NCBI GenBank assembly: GCA_963736235.1
Contig: CAVTOR010000001.1
Location: 5,318 to 69,317, forward strand
Source of the DNA: CAVORB01 sp963736235
Lineage (GTDB): Bacteria > Pseudomonadota > Gammaproteobacteria > Chromatiales > Chromatiaceae
Direction of reading: 5' to 3'
DNA length: 64,000 nt
Made by a program: the position numbers and the translations under genes. Shown here in pieces: positions 8,296 through 17,043 of the stretch (position 1 is its first letter; each line of letters starts with the position of its first letter). The notes beneath the pieces were generated by a model. The model saw only the letters and a list, made by a program, of their open reading frames with translations. It made no database searches and was not told the origin of the DNA.

Positions 8296-8858
8296 CTGAA
8301 CCTCCCTTCGTCTAGAGAACACAGCGGAGCGAGATCGACATCTGATCTTGGGCTCACACCCCGCACGCGATCCTTACGAAGGCGACGGTGAAACGATCAA
8401 CGCCCCCGCAAAAGACTTTCAGTTTCTGCGGGACTACCGATTCCGTGCATTGAGATCCGTCATTGATAGAGGGAAGCAGCAAGCGCGGGAGAGCACCCCA
8501 TCGCCCTCCACGGCTTTGCCCGCACCGGGCGGGGAAAGATGCCCCGGTGCGTACAGAGCCTATCCTCCCGGCCTATGTTTCTGGGAGATCCGAGTGGCTG
8601 CACTCGCCCATCGCGCGCCTGTTCGCCGATGAGCACGACCTCGGTCCGGAGAACCCTTGGCGTCGGCCAAACGGTCGGAGCGGAAGATCAATCGCCCCCG
8701 TCGGGGCGACGCAGAACCACCCGCGACGCGGGTGGCTTTTTGGGCTGGTCTGATCTGGGAGCCATGCCGGCTGGTCGCTCACCGATAGGCTTAACATGTC
8801 CCCGGCTAGATCCAAGGCTAACGCCTTTTGCTGGCGAGCGATGCCAACACGATCCAGG
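8296..8858. other. Intergenic region with hairpins, no convincing gene
   Basis: Three overlapping plus-strand frames exist, but none resembles a known family or has a good ribosome site. The region carries several stem-loops on the plus strand: CCCGCA/TGCGGG near 8405-8435, a GCCCC/GGGGC stem near 8691-8707, and a strong terminator-like hairpin at 8717-8741. A small non-coding transcript ending there is possible. Confidence 0.4.
8717..8741 (+). terminator. Rho-independent terminator-like hairpin
   Basis: The perfect inverted repeat CCACCCGCG-A-CGCGGGTGG (8717-8735) is followed by CTTTTT. A second GC-rich hairpin (about 8691-8707) lies just before it. No plus-strand gene that it would serve is recognised. 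Confidence 0.7.
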
Positions 8859-9257
8859 CTAACTCAGGAACCGGGGCTCGAATATGTCGTTGTCGTGGTG
8901 CCTGCGACCCTTCTTGCCACCAGCGGTAGCCTGCCCGCCTCGATCACCCGCCAGCAAGGGCAGGGATTCCGGAGTCTCATGATGCCTGCGGCCCTTCTTG
9001 CCGCCAGCGGTAGCCTGCCCTCCGCGATCGCCCGCAACTCGCTGGCCATCTTGAACATCGGGCTCGTTCCTGATCTGGTCGCCAGGGCCGGCGCATTTCG
9101 TGCCCCGACATCTGGCAAGCTCGGGACCTCCCTGCAGCCCCCGATCGATACTCGTGGGAACTTGAACCTGTTCGATGGCATCCCTGATGTCGGAGTTACC
9201 CGCCTGTGCAGAGACAGGAAGAAGCGCAACAAACACAGCTATCGAAAGTGCTCTCAT
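8859..9257 (-). CDS. Small secreted protein with duplicated basic/His motif
   Basis: This 132-residue protein matches no family I know. MRALSIAVFVALLPVSAQA is a convincing Sec signal peptide, with cleavage after residue 19, and GAGGGAG lies about ten bases upstream of the ATG. The mature protein contains AGDRGGQATAGGKKGRRHH twice, identical, at residues 75-93 and 103-121. The matching DNA repeat has an 84-bp period and several third-position differences, so the duplication is not brand new. Two cysteines (residues 50 and 55) lie in CRGTKC. The lysine/arginine/histidine clusters could bind anions or metals, which is inference. It is transcribed away from 9258-10132. Confidence 0.65.
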   Translation of the reverse strand: MRALSIAVFVALLPVSAQAGNSDIRDAIEQVQVPTSIDRGLQGGPELARCRGTKCAGPGDQIRNEPDVQDGQRVAGDRGGQATAGGKKGRRHHETPESLPLLAGDRGGQATAGGKKGRRHHDNDIFEPRFLS

Positions 9258-10132
9258 TTTGTTTTTTCTCCCTCGCTATGGATTTGGAGAGCATGATTTT
9301 AGAGGCTGCTTTCGCCTGTTCTTGTGACGCGCTTCTCCTTTTTTTCGCCATGATTCAGAAAATTCTCACAACAAAAGAATGGTGGGCTCGCCGCAGGGGC
9401 ATAGGTTAGAGGCAGGTATTCCATGGGGCAGCAGTCAGCCCCCTCTGATGAGGAGAGCGTGATCAGCGTTCCCGGTTTCGCAGGGTCATGTCTCGGCTGC
9501 CCTGAACTTACGCTGCGAGTGCGATGCGTCTAACAACAGCGAAGCTGATCGCCAGCCCACCGCGATCAGGACCGCAAAGACCCGCTTCACGCCCCCGGAA
9601 ATCTTTGGGATTCCATGCTTGCCGACACGAAGTCATCGCCGATCCGCTTGCCTGACGAACCTCGCGGAGGTTACGTACCCGCTATCGGCACACACCAGAT
9701 CGGCGCGTTCGAGAGGGAATAAGGTTTCTCGGCTATCCATCGCTTACGTCGCTCACGCCGACCTGAACCGCAAACGTCACCTACACCATCCCGCCGACCT
9801 CGGAAGCCGGCGCCAGGATCCCACCTGACACGCATACCGCTCTAACCGATCAGTTAAATTGGGGGTGTATCTCCGTTTTTCGCCCGCACCTTTGCCAGCA
9901 GTGCGATTCGCGGGGCACCGTCGACCGACTGGAAACCGGCGGCCTTTCATTCTCCCTTGATGTTCGCTCTTTCTGTCTGTGGTTCCGGCACAAGTTTACG
10001 AGCCGCGCAGGATGCGAATCTGCCCCTTTTGGGAACGACGACGGGCGCGAGCGATGGACCGTCCCGAGTTTCGCTGAAAATCTGTCTGGTTGTGCCAGGC
10101 AGCGACAACATCCACTCAGGAGACATGAGACG
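9258..10132. other. Long intergenic stretch, possible decayed mobile DNA
   Basis: Nothing here can be called with confidence. On the minus strand around 9640-9720 a short frame reads ...ERADLVCADSGYVTSAR..., faintly like a DDE transposase catalytic segment, but it is broken and too short to classify. The last 20 bases hold an AGGAG ribosome site for the gene at 10133. Confidence 0.35.
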
Positions 10133-10750
10133 ATGAAGACGTTCAAACCACTGCTGATCTGCCTTGGTGTCGCCGTTACGCTGCCGGCGCTGGCCGCGGG
10201 GGAGCCGAAGGGCGATTACTCGAGCCTGAATCCCAAGGATCAGATGGAAACGGCGCCGATGGCCCTCGGCCAAGGCGTGCTGGTCGAGCTGACGGCAACG
10301 GTCGAGGACGTGGACATGGCGACCCGCCTGGTCACCCTGAAGGGGCCCGAAGGAGGCATGGTGACGGTCCAGGCCGGAGATGAGGTGAGAAACCTCGGCC
10401 AGGTTAAGAAGGGAGACCAGGTCAGTATCAGCTACTACGAGAGCATGGCGGTCGACGTCATGGCACCCGGAGCCGCAGCCCCTCGCGACGACGTCACAAC
10501 GGCCGCGGTCAGGGCCGAGGCTGGCGCCAAGCCGGCCGGTGCCGTGGGCCGCCAGGAACGCAAGACGGTCAAGATCCTCTCCGTCGACCCGTACAAGAAG
10601 GCGATCTCCTTCCGCGGTGAGGACGGCCGCTACCGGGAGGTTTCCATGGATGCCCCGCACCTCGAGCACTATCTGAAGGAGATCAAGGACGGCGACACGG
10701 TCGAGGTGATCTACACCGAGGCGCTTGCGGTCGCCATCACGGCGCCGTAG
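10133..10750 (+). CDS. Exported protein with two copies of one domain
   Basis: The 205-residue protein has a Sec signal (MKTFKPLLICLGVAVTLPALAA) and then two related halves. Residues 52-109 read ELTATVEDVDMATRLVTLKG...VKKGDQVSISYYESMAVDV. Residues 143-203 read RKTVKILSVDPYKKAISFRG...IKDGDTVEVIYTEALAVAI. Both have the same order: a strand, a turn-rich D(M/P)xx(R/K), a Gly-rich hairpin, (K/D)GDxVxxxYxE, then a hydrophobic end. This suggests a tandem small beta-barrel (OB- or SH3-like) in the periplasm. An AGGAG site lies 13 bases before the ATG. I do not recognise a named family. Confidence 0.78.
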   Translation: MKTFKPLLICLGVAVTLPALAAGEPKGDYSSLNPKDQMETAPMALGQGVLVELTATVEDVDMATRLVTLKGPEGGMVTVQAGDEVRNLGQVKKGDQVSISYYESMAVDVMAPGAAAPRDDVTTAAVRAEAGAKPAGAVGRQERKTVKILSVDPYKKAISFRGEDGRYREVSMDAPHLEHYLKEIKDGDTVEVIYTEALAVAITAP

Positions 10751-10998
10751 CGCACTCCTGACACCGCAATCCTAGTGAGTCGGGGCAGGGTTACCTTGCC
10801 CCGAATGCGAAGGCGCCGCCTGGTCGTACGACACCAATCGATGGTACGTTTCTTCCGCCACCTACGCGGTGCTGACCAGAGCGGTGCGAGATCAATGCGA
10901 GAAAGGCACGACCTATCGGCAAGTGTGCGCTCGCCCACCGATCTGCCGATGTGCGAAGCCGCACGACCCCGCCCCTGGCGTTCCGAATCGCAGCCGTA

Positions 10999-12529
10999 AT
11001 GACAGCAGGCTTGCTGATTCTGTTGGCGAGCCTGCTGCCGACGGGTTGCGCGAGCGTTCCGAAGGACTACCCGCGCGCCCAGTCGGCGGCCTTCCCGGAC
11101 CACGCCAGCACCGCGATCGGCACGCTACATCGCCAAGGCCGCCGCGCGCCACCCGGGCGAGTCCGGCTTCGCCATCATCCGCTACGGACGCCAGGCGTTC
11201 ACCGCCCGGGTCGCGCTGACCGAACTCGCCGAGAAGACCCTGGATCTGCAGTACTACATCTGGGAGGCGGACGCCACCGGCCGCATCCTGGCCGAGCGCC
11301 TGGTCCAGGCCGCCGACCGCGGGGTGCGGGTGCGCGTAATGCTCGACGACATCAGCTTCAAGGGGCGCGACGCGGTCATCGCCGCCCTCGACGCCCACCC
11401 CAACATCGAGATCCGCATGTTCAACCCCTTCGCCCATCGCGGCGCGCGGGGCGCTGGATTTCATCACCGACTTCAATCGCGTAAATCACCGCATGCACAA
11501 CAAGCTCATGGTGATGGACAACGCAATAGCGATCGTCGGCGGCCGCAACATCGGCGACCATTATTTCCAGGTGCATACGGAGGCCAACTTCCGGGACCTG
11601 GACGTCGCCGCCGGCGGACCCGTCGTGCGCGAGATCTCCGCTGTCTTCGACCATTTCTGGAACGGCGAGTGGGCGGTGCCGATCAGCGCATTGGTGGACC
11701 GGCCCTACACGGAAGCGGACCTGCGGGCGGCCCTGCGGGACCATGCGCGAGCGCATCGCGGCGGAGGACTATCCCTATCCGATCGACCAGGACATCGCGG
11801 CAGCTCAAGTCGACGCTCAAGGCGGAAATCGATCGACTTCATCTGGGCACCGGGCCAGATCGTCTGGGACGACCCGGCGGAGATCGTCGGCGACGGGCGG
11901 CACCAGCCGGATGCTCGAGGCGTTGCACCGGCGGGCGGGGAGCGCTGAGGCCGACCTGTTGATCGAATCGCCTTACTTCGTTCCCCGGGATCGGGGAATC
12001 GACAAGATGGGCGAGCTGCACGACCGGGGCGTCCGCATCCGGGTGCTGACCAACTCCCTGGCCTCCAACGACGTGCTGGCCGCCCACGCGGGCTACGCGG
12101 GCCGGCGCCAAGCAGGTGCTCGAAAGCGGCGTCGAGCTCTACGAGCTGCGCGCGGACGCGGGGTCGATCAAGAAGCGGATCGCCTTCTTCGGCGCCAAGG
12201 CGGCGCTGCACGCCAAGGTCGTCGTCTTCGACCGCAAGGACGTGTTCATCGGCAGCTTCAACCTCGACCCGCGCTCGGCGGACATCAACACCGAGGCCGG
12301 GCTGTACGTCGAGAGTCCGGAGCTGGCCGCCCAGGTGATCGCATGGATGGACGAGGGGGTGCTGCCCCAGAACAGCTACCAGGTGCTGCTGGACGAGGAT
12401 GGCGACCTCCAGTGGGTGACCGAGTACGACGGCCAGCAGGTGCGCTTCGACAGGGACCCGGAGAGCACGGCCTGGCAGCGCTTCGTAGCCGGCTTCATCG
12501 GGATTCTGCCCGTAGAGGGGCAGCTTTGA
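10999..12529 (+). pseudogene. Phospholipase D/cardiolipin synthase-like lipoprotein, multiply frameshifted
   Basis: Pieced together across frames this is a PLD-superfamily protein of about 500 residues, like ClsC/YmdC. The N-terminus (MTAGLLILLASLLPTGCAS) is a lipoprotein-type signal. The first catalytic motif is HNKLMVMDNAIAIVGGRN near 11494 and the second is HAKVVVFDRKDVFIGSFN near 12210. The segments YYIWEADATGRILAERL, LLIESPYFVPRDRGIDKMGEL and the C-terminal DEDGDLQW also fit. At least five frame changes are needed (near 11120, 11445, 11740, 11830-11910 and 12100), each in a GC-rich run. All motifs survive, so sequencing indels are likelier than an old pseudogene. The expected activity is transphosphatidylation of phospholipids at the inner membrane. 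Confidence 0.8.
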
Positions 12530-12653
12530 CGGCGAACGCTGGCTTGTCATTCGTCAGACGGGGACCGAGGGCTGGCATCGCTTTGGATCGATGCCACAGA
12601 CACCAAGCTTAGCGACCGACCACGACTCCGCTCAGGCAACCGGGAGAGACACA

Positions 12654-12797
12654 ATGCTCTACACGCTGACCATTCTGATCATCGGGATCTTCATCGGCTG
12701 GAACCTACCGCAACCGCCCTGGGCGAGAGACCTCCAGGACCGTGCCGTGCGTTCGGTCAAGGCGATGCTGGATCAAAGCGGCCGCGGACCGAGATAA
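12654..12797 (+). CDS. Small single-span membrane protein
   Basis: The 47-residue protein starts at an ATG behind GGGAGAG. It has one N-terminal membrane segment (MLYTLTILIIGIFIGWNLPQ) followed by an amphipathic basic tail containing PPWARDLQDRAVRSVKAMLDQ. The hydrophobic start, the Trp-Asn-Leu-Pro-Gln break and the short tail look like small conserved membrane proteins of gammaproteobacteria, but I cannot name it. It lies downstream of the PLD-like gene in the same direction, and repeat copy B follows it. Confidence 0.6.
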   Translation: MLYTLTILIIGIFIGWNLPQPPWARDLQDRAVRSVKAMLDQSGRGPR

Positions 12798-12858
12798 CGG
12801 CGCACTATTCGGCGAGAGTGCCGGATTGCCCGGGCTGGGGACACGCTGATCAATTTAG

Positions 12859-12983
12859 CGCTTCCCGCGGCACGTGGATGTGACGCCATTTTCAGACGCG
12901 TAAGCGATTGAAAATGAAGCCATCCAAGAACCACACTTCTTGGATGGCGTGCTGGTTTTGGCCAGGATGGCCAATGATTCAGC
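12859..12983 (-). repeat. Dispersed palindromic repeat, copy B
   Basis: This is an inverted copy of 2103-2226. It contains a perfect hairpin, CCATCCAAGAA-ccacac-TTCTTGGATGG (12921-12948), which is degenerate in copy A. It shares the conserved TTGGCCAGGATGGCCAA palindrome, the CATTTTCA/TGAAAATG stem and the CGCTTCCCGCGGCA edge. Like copy A, it lies between the ends of two convergent genes. Confidence 0.8.
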
Positions 12984-12989
12984 ATCTCC

Positions 12990-13844
12990 CTAGAGGGCGA
13001 CTACCTGCACGTCGACGCTGAGCCTCGGTTGCTGCGGCTGGCCGACGAAGCTGCCCGAGACCGGCGGCACCGTCTCCGGGTGACGGGCAACGGCCACCGG
13101 GATATGGTGGCTCCCGGTGACTTCTCCCGAGCTCGGATCAAACCCCTTCCATCCCGCCCCCGGCAGGTAGACCTCCGCCCAGGCGTGCGTCGAGGCATTC
13201 CCGGCCTCGGTGGCGGGACCATGGGAATAGCCGCTCACGAATCGCGCCGCGAGCCCCTGGTATCGGCAGGCGTCGACGAACAGCGCGGCGAAGTCGCGAC
13301 AGGCTCCGGCGCGCGTCCCCAGCGTTTCGGTGGGGCGCTGAACGCCTTCCGCCTCGCGCACCAAGAACACGAAGCCGGCGGCAATCGCCCGGTTCATGCG
13401 ATCCAGCATCGCGTAGGACTCGATCGGCCCGGACCCGAAGTTGAAACTCTGGACCCACTCGCCCACCCGCTGCTTGCAATTGGGGTAAGCGGGTTGCTGG
13501 TAGGGCAGCAGATCGGCTCGATCTTCCAACTGATACTGAAACGGATAGTTGAGCGCATAGTCCTCCACCACGAAGTCCAATGGGGCGCTCTCGAAATGGT
13601 TGATCAGGACGTCGCTCTGGATGGTGAGCCGGTCAGCCGGCTCGGTGAAGCTCACGATCGCCACCGAGTTGTCAAACACGTCCCGGTGCCACTTCACCGC
13701 GTGGGCGGGTGAGATCGTCAATCGCGAGGACTCGATGTGAACGTCGTGCCCCTCGCGTGGCCGCAGCAGCAGCTTGTGCGGCTCCAGGGTCACGACACCG
13801 GCGAATTGATACTCGGTCAAATGACTGATGCGCAGGCGCTGCAT
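12990..13844 (-). CDS. Transglutaminase-like (bacterial TG core) protein
   Basis: This 284-residue protein begins at ATG 13844, with AGGAG about nine bases upstream. The first 120 residues form the beta-rich bacterial transglutaminase N-terminal domain (MQRLRISHLTEYQF...EPHKLLLRPR). The papain-like core carries the full catalytic triad: Cys in GTRAGACRDFAALFVDACR, His in ASTHAWAEVYLPGAGW and Asp in GFDPSSG. Such proteins act as cysteine peptidases or amidases rather than true crosslinkers. It is convergent with the small membrane gene across the repeat. Class is sure; substrate unknown. Confidence 0.88.
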   Translation of the reverse strand: MQRLRISHLTEYQFAGVVTLEPHKLLLRPREGHDVHIESSRLTISPAHAVKWHRDVFDNSVAIVSFTEPADRLTIQSDVLINHFESAPLDFVVEDYALNYPFQYQLEDRADLLPYQQPAYPNCKQRVGEWVQSFNFGSGPIESYAMLDRMNRAIAAGFVFLVREAEGVQRPTETLGTRAGACRDFAALFVDACRYQGLAARFVSGYSHGPATEAGNASTHAWAEVYLPGAGWKGFDPSSGEVTGSHHIPVAVARHPETVPPVSGSFVGQPQQPRLSVDVQVVAL

Positions 13845-13993
13845 GCTGGATGTCTCCTGTCTCGGGCTTGAGTGGCCTCTAACGCTAACCACCTTGGTGT
13901 AAGAAGAGCGACAGGACTGTCGATTGCGCCCGGCAAGACGCTCATGCTGGCAGCCGTAGCGCACGCGCGCGAGCGTCCTTCGATGTTCGACTG

Positions 13994-14446
13994 TTAGTTC
14001 GTGCCGCTGCCCGCCGGCTTGGCTTGTTCATCCTGGGCCTGCGGCGTGGCATCGGGGCCGCCGGGCCGCTGTGCGCCGGCGCCGACCAGGTACATGATGG
14101 GATTACAGTTCTTGATCGTGACCTGGCCTTGCAGCAGGTTTCCCTTGGAGTATTCGCTGAACACGCACTTGTTGGTCTCCGGATCGTAGTTCTCGACCCA
14201 CAGGTTGTCGTCCTTCCAGGTGGTCGCGATGTGGTACTGCCCGCTGGGGACGCTGATGGTCATGACGCCACCCCAACGCTTCACGAAGATCTGCTGCAAT
14301 AGAAATAGTAGGCCGCCCAACCGATGAAGAGCAGCACCGCCGCGGCCACGAGCGCCGTCCGCAGGCTGTCCATCTTGATGCCGATGACGACGACCACGGC
14401 GATGACCAGAGCTTATAACGGCCGCCCAGTACAAGTAGGTAATCAT
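13994..14446 (-). CDS. Small membrane-anchored protein of unknown function (two frameshifts)
   Basis: Across three frames the coding sense reads MITYLYWAAV, then LVIAVVVVIGIKMDSLRTALVAAAVLLFIGWAAYYFY, then QIFVKRWGGVMTISVPSGQYHIATTWKDDNLWVENYD and a Pro/Gln-rich tail. That gives a protein of about 150 residues with two N-terminal membrane segments and a small beta-rich domain with two cysteines (KCVFSEYS and IKNCNPIMY). Frame changes fall near 14415 and 14290. It sits between the CYTH-like and transglutaminase genes in the same direction. I recognise no family. Confidence 0.55.
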   Translation of the reverse strand: MITYLYWAAVISSGHRRGRRHRHQDGQPADGARGRGGAALHRLGGLLFLLQQIFVKRWGGVMTISVPSGQYHIATTWKDDNLWVENYDPETNKCVFSEYSKGNLLQGQVTIKNCNPIMYLVGAGAQRPGGPDATPQAQDEQAKPAGSGTN

Positions 14447-14606
14447 GTCGTTCCTCCACTACGCCTCGTGTGAATCAATTCCTGACCGCATTATGGGCCA
14501 GCCATCCCGGCATCGCGGACTGATTCGAATGTCCACGGACTCCAGGCACCGCTCCTCGCCATCCGCCAGCTGCTTTGGCCGGGCTTGCGCTCGCTGGGCT
14601 CGCCAG

Positions 14607-15419
14607 TTACTTGGCCCTTGAGTAGACGTACGCGGTCTTGGTCATAGACTTGGGGTCTACCCAAGCATCCAGTTGCGCCTGAATTGCCATGAAGGCGTCG
14701 TAAGCCCGCCTCGCCGTCTTCGCCGTGTAGCCCTCCTCCGGGTCCTCGTACTTGAAGCTGAACTCGGCCACCAGCGGATCGTCGTCGGTCTTTCCCCCGT
14801 ACCAGAGGGTCAGGCAGCACTCGGCGAGCGTCTCCGGGTTCTTGCGGATCTGGAAGTTGGTGCCCTTCACCACCCGCTCGTAGGCGGTAAAACCGCCGAC
14901 GGCCTTCAGCTTCTCGGTCTCGGGAAACTGATCGACCGCCTTGGGCAGGCCGGGATAGATCGAGGCGACGTCGGCGAGGGTCGCGAGCTTCAGATCCAGC
15001 GGGACCACAGCATTGCTCGAAAAGCTGTAGACCTTGAGGAATTCCGGCTTGATGTCCTCCTCGAACTTCATGTCAGGCTCGAACTCCTTGGTGGGCGTCA
15101 TGTCCCTGCCCTGGCTGATGTAGCGGTCCGGGTGCCGAAACTTGAGCGTCACCACGCGCTGATTCGCCTCGGTGTCCACGCGCTCGCGCACGACGTAATC
15201 GTTGCTCCGCAGCCATTTCTCCGCGGTGTCGAGAAAACGGACCTCGCGCCTCTTGTGCTCGATATCCGACGTCCCGCTCACGGACAGCGCGTGGGGTACG
15301 ATGATGGCCGCCAGTTCTCCCCACAGCGCAGCCGCGGACTCGAGCATCTTCGCCTCATCGCCTTTGAACTTGGATGCCCGCAGCATGATCTTGTATTCCC
15401 GCGACCCGAGGATTTGCAT
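14607..15419 (-). CDS. CYTH-like domain protein of unknown function
   Basis: The 270-residue soluble protein has no signal peptide. A central stretch, VRFLDTAEKWLRSNDYVVRER...ANQRVVTLKFRHPDRY, has the (Y/F)-DT-x(n)-L-x(3)-VRxR...TLKxR rhythm of CYTH/triphosphate-tunnel proteins. Alternating charged strands with KFEEDIKPEF and FSSNAVVPLDL follow, again as in that fold. The usual N-terminal ExExK motif is not obvious, although KFKGDEAKML lies near the start. CYTH membership is therefore a pattern-level suggestion. The gene is intact and probably real. Its neighbours are uncharacterised. Confidence 0.68.
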   Translation of the reverse strand: MQILGSREYKIMLRASKFKGDEAKMLESAAALWGELAAIIVPHALSVSGTSDIEHKRREVRFLDTAEKWLRSNDYVVRERVDTEANQRVVTLKFRHPDRYISQGRDMTPTKEFEPDMKFEEDIKPEFLKVYSFSSNAVVPLDLKLATLADVASIYPGLPKAVDQFPETEKLKAVGGFTAYERVVKGTNFQIRKNPETLAECCLTLWYGGKTDDDPLVAEFSFKYEDPEEGYTAKTARRAYDAFMAIQAQLDAWVDPKSMTKTAYVYSRAK

Positions 15420-15470
15420 GTCTTTGTCTCCGAACTTGGTCTTGCCCCTTCGCGTGCGGGCGTTGATTGA

Positions 15471-15965
15471 CTAATCCTGGCATCCTCGCGAGGTGTGAGC
15501 ATTCGCTCCGTCGCTGCGACGCCACTTGAGGTAGGGAATGGAGATCGCCGTTGCGGTCAGGATGTAGACCGCCACGACCACCGCCGTTCGCGGCCCGGGA
15601 ACCGACGCCGCCACCAGCACCGCGATGCCCAGATGGCGGGTCGAGCAGGCGATCGCCAGCGCGGTACGATCTTCCACGGCGACCCAGCCGAGCAGATGAC
15701 CAATGGCCAGCGCCACGGCAGTAAAGGCCGTCAGGGTCAGAACGCCCGTCCAACGCGCCTCCAGGATAACCTGCCAGTCCAGGGCCGGCAGCGTGAGCGC
15801 GCCAATGGCCAGCGCACCGTCATGCCCAGCGCCAGCGGCACAAAGAACGACTTCGCGAACGCGAGGGCGATGCGACCGGGCTCCAGCTGGAGCGGGTTGC
15901 CGAAAGCGTGCTCCCGCACACGAAAACTTGTCGAATCGTTGGTCGAAGTTAGCAAAACGGTGACC
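15471..15965 (-). pseudogene. Truncated bile acid:sodium symporter (BASS) family remnant
   Basis: Only the last 160 or so residues remain, in two frames. One frame gives EPGRIALAFAKSFFVPLALGM. After a frameshift near 15810 the other gives AIGALTLPALDWQ...RTALAIACSTRHLGIAVLVAASV and a last helix PRTAVVVAVYILTATAISIPYL. The TRHLGIA segment is typical of the C-terminal half of BASS-family transporters. The N-terminal half is gone, and the break abuts a transposase remnant at about 15991, so a mobile element probably removed it. Confidence 0.7.
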
Positions 15966-15990
15966 CCTGGCCTTGGGATAGTAGACCGGC

Positions 15991-16293
15991 CGCATCCGTA
16001 TCGAGACACTGCGCGGCGCGGCGTTTCTCTGGCGCATCGTTCAGCATCTGTTTTCGCGCGGGTTTCATCGCGTGCGCAAATACGGCTTTCTGCATCACGA
16101 CGCGCGGAAGACGCTGCAACTGATCCAGCTGATCCCGCAGGTGGCGCTCAAACCGCTCGCGCCCGAAGAACCACCGAGCTATTGCTGTTGCGCCTGCGGC
16201 GGTGCGATGGAAGTCATCGCAATCTATCCGCCCGCGCGCGTCGTCGCCGTGAGCACTTGCGCTCAGGCGCCGCCCGCGGCGATTACCGCCTAG
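15991..16293 (+). pseudogene. IS91-type (Y2/HUH) transposase C-terminal remnant
   Basis: The frame reads TLRGAAFLWRIVQHLFSRGFHRVRKYGFLHHDARKTLQLIQLI and ends with a CCCACGG cysteine cluster, an (I/V)xPP turn and a stop. This is the C-terminal tail of IS91/IS801-type transposases (GEAFLxRFLxHVLPxGFxRVRxYGFL...CPxCG). The HUH and double-Tyr catalytic part is absent, so it cannot transpose. It abuts the broken BASS gene. Confidence 0.72.
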
Positions 16294-16356
16294 CTGCCAT
16301 CCGCGCGGGCGGATACTGTCCAGAGCCGGACCCCATGTTCTTCTTATCCTCCCGGC

Positions 16357-16893
16357 CTAGGAATTGAGAATGTATTCCATTTTTGAACTACCCTGAGAAA
16401 TGGTGATTACCCAGATTTTGTCCTCTACCTCTCTTACTAACAGCATTAGATCCTCTTTTGCCCTGCCCCAAACTACGACCGAGCCAAGGTAATCAAGGTC
16501 CGCTCCCAGCATTCCGAACTTCATCTTTTTCCACACCCCTAGATTCAGTCCATCATGAATGGGTTCACCGAGGTTTTCCGCGAGTTCTTTCTTTAGTTCA
16601 TTGGCGATCCGGTAGGCATTACTCCGCGACGGACTCGTGTAAACAATTTCCTGCTCGGTCAGTTGTCCCTTCTCGCAGTGATAAACGACAGTTACCTCGA
16701 CTCCTCCCTCTGCTCCCGTATACTTGCTGATACCATTGCTATCTTGAGCGGCCAACTCAACTGATCCAAGGCGCTTTTCTACCTGTGGAATCCCGTCGCA
16801 GGGGAAGCCAGGCTGGATATCTGCCAGTCGCTGTCCGGCACATACCGTTCCAACCAGTAGGGACGCGACCAAAAAGACGATGATTTTATTCAT
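16357..16893 (-). CDS. Exported protein of unknown function on AT-rich insert
   Basis: This 178-residue protein has a clean signal peptide (MNKIIVFLVASLLVGTVCAG). The mature part contains one disulfide-sized pair of cysteines (GFPCDGIP and VYHCEKG). The motif order ADIQPGFPCDGIPQVEKRLGS...VVYHCEKGQLTEQEIVYTS suggests a small periplasmic domain; I cannot name it. Base use is clearly AT-richer than its surroundings (AAA, ATT and TTA codons), like the AbiC-like gene next to it, so both were probably acquired together. A perfect TATAAT (16943-16948) lies upstream in the right orientation. Confidence 0.7.
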   Translation of the reverse strand: MNKIIVFLVASLLVGTVCAGQRLADIQPGFPCDGIPQVEKRLGSVELAAQDSNGISKYTGAEGGVEVTVVYHCEKGQLTEQEIVYTSPSRSNAYRIANELKKELAENLGEPIHDGLNLGVWKKMKFGMLGADLDYLGSVVVWGRAKEDLMLLVREVEDKIWVITISQGSSKMEYILNS

Positions 16894-16930
16894 ACATCAG
16901 AACTCAATAAATTAATCTGGAATCAATCGT

Positions 16931-16989
16931 GGACAGACCAGGATTATACTCTGACATTTCTAACATCTCTTCAAAACCGTGGTCTGTCC
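16931..16989. repeat. Inverted repeat GGACAGACCA / TGGTCTGTCC around a TATAAT box
   Basis: The 10-bp arms at 16931-16940 and 16980-16989 are perfect inverted copies separated by 39 bp. The TATAAT for the minus-strand gene at 16893 lies inside, next to one arm. It could be an operator pair. It could also be a REP-like doublet: GTGGTCTGTCCC resembles repeats I associate with RAYT-type transposases, from memory only. Confidence 0.5.
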
Positions 16990-17043
16990 CTTATTATTCT
17001 GTTACGTCCCAGCTGCCTAAAGGGCAGCGCCATGATGCACTTG

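Noticed and set aside
8561..8575. 15-bp match TATCCTCCCGGCCTA with 16345-16359
   Set aside because: In a 64-kb window about two exact 15-bp matches are expected by chance (64000 squared, halved, over 4 to the 15th), and the flanks differ, so this is not evidence of a shared element end.
9619..9828. Possible transposase or protein fragment
   Set aside because: Too short, with no conserved motif beyond a vague ADSGYV; it cannot be told from chance.
16894..17043. Integron attC between the two AT-rich genes
   Set aside because: Only one arm-like sequence (CTAACAAGTGCATCA) is present and the complementary arm is missing; the idea is kept only as a low-interest observation.
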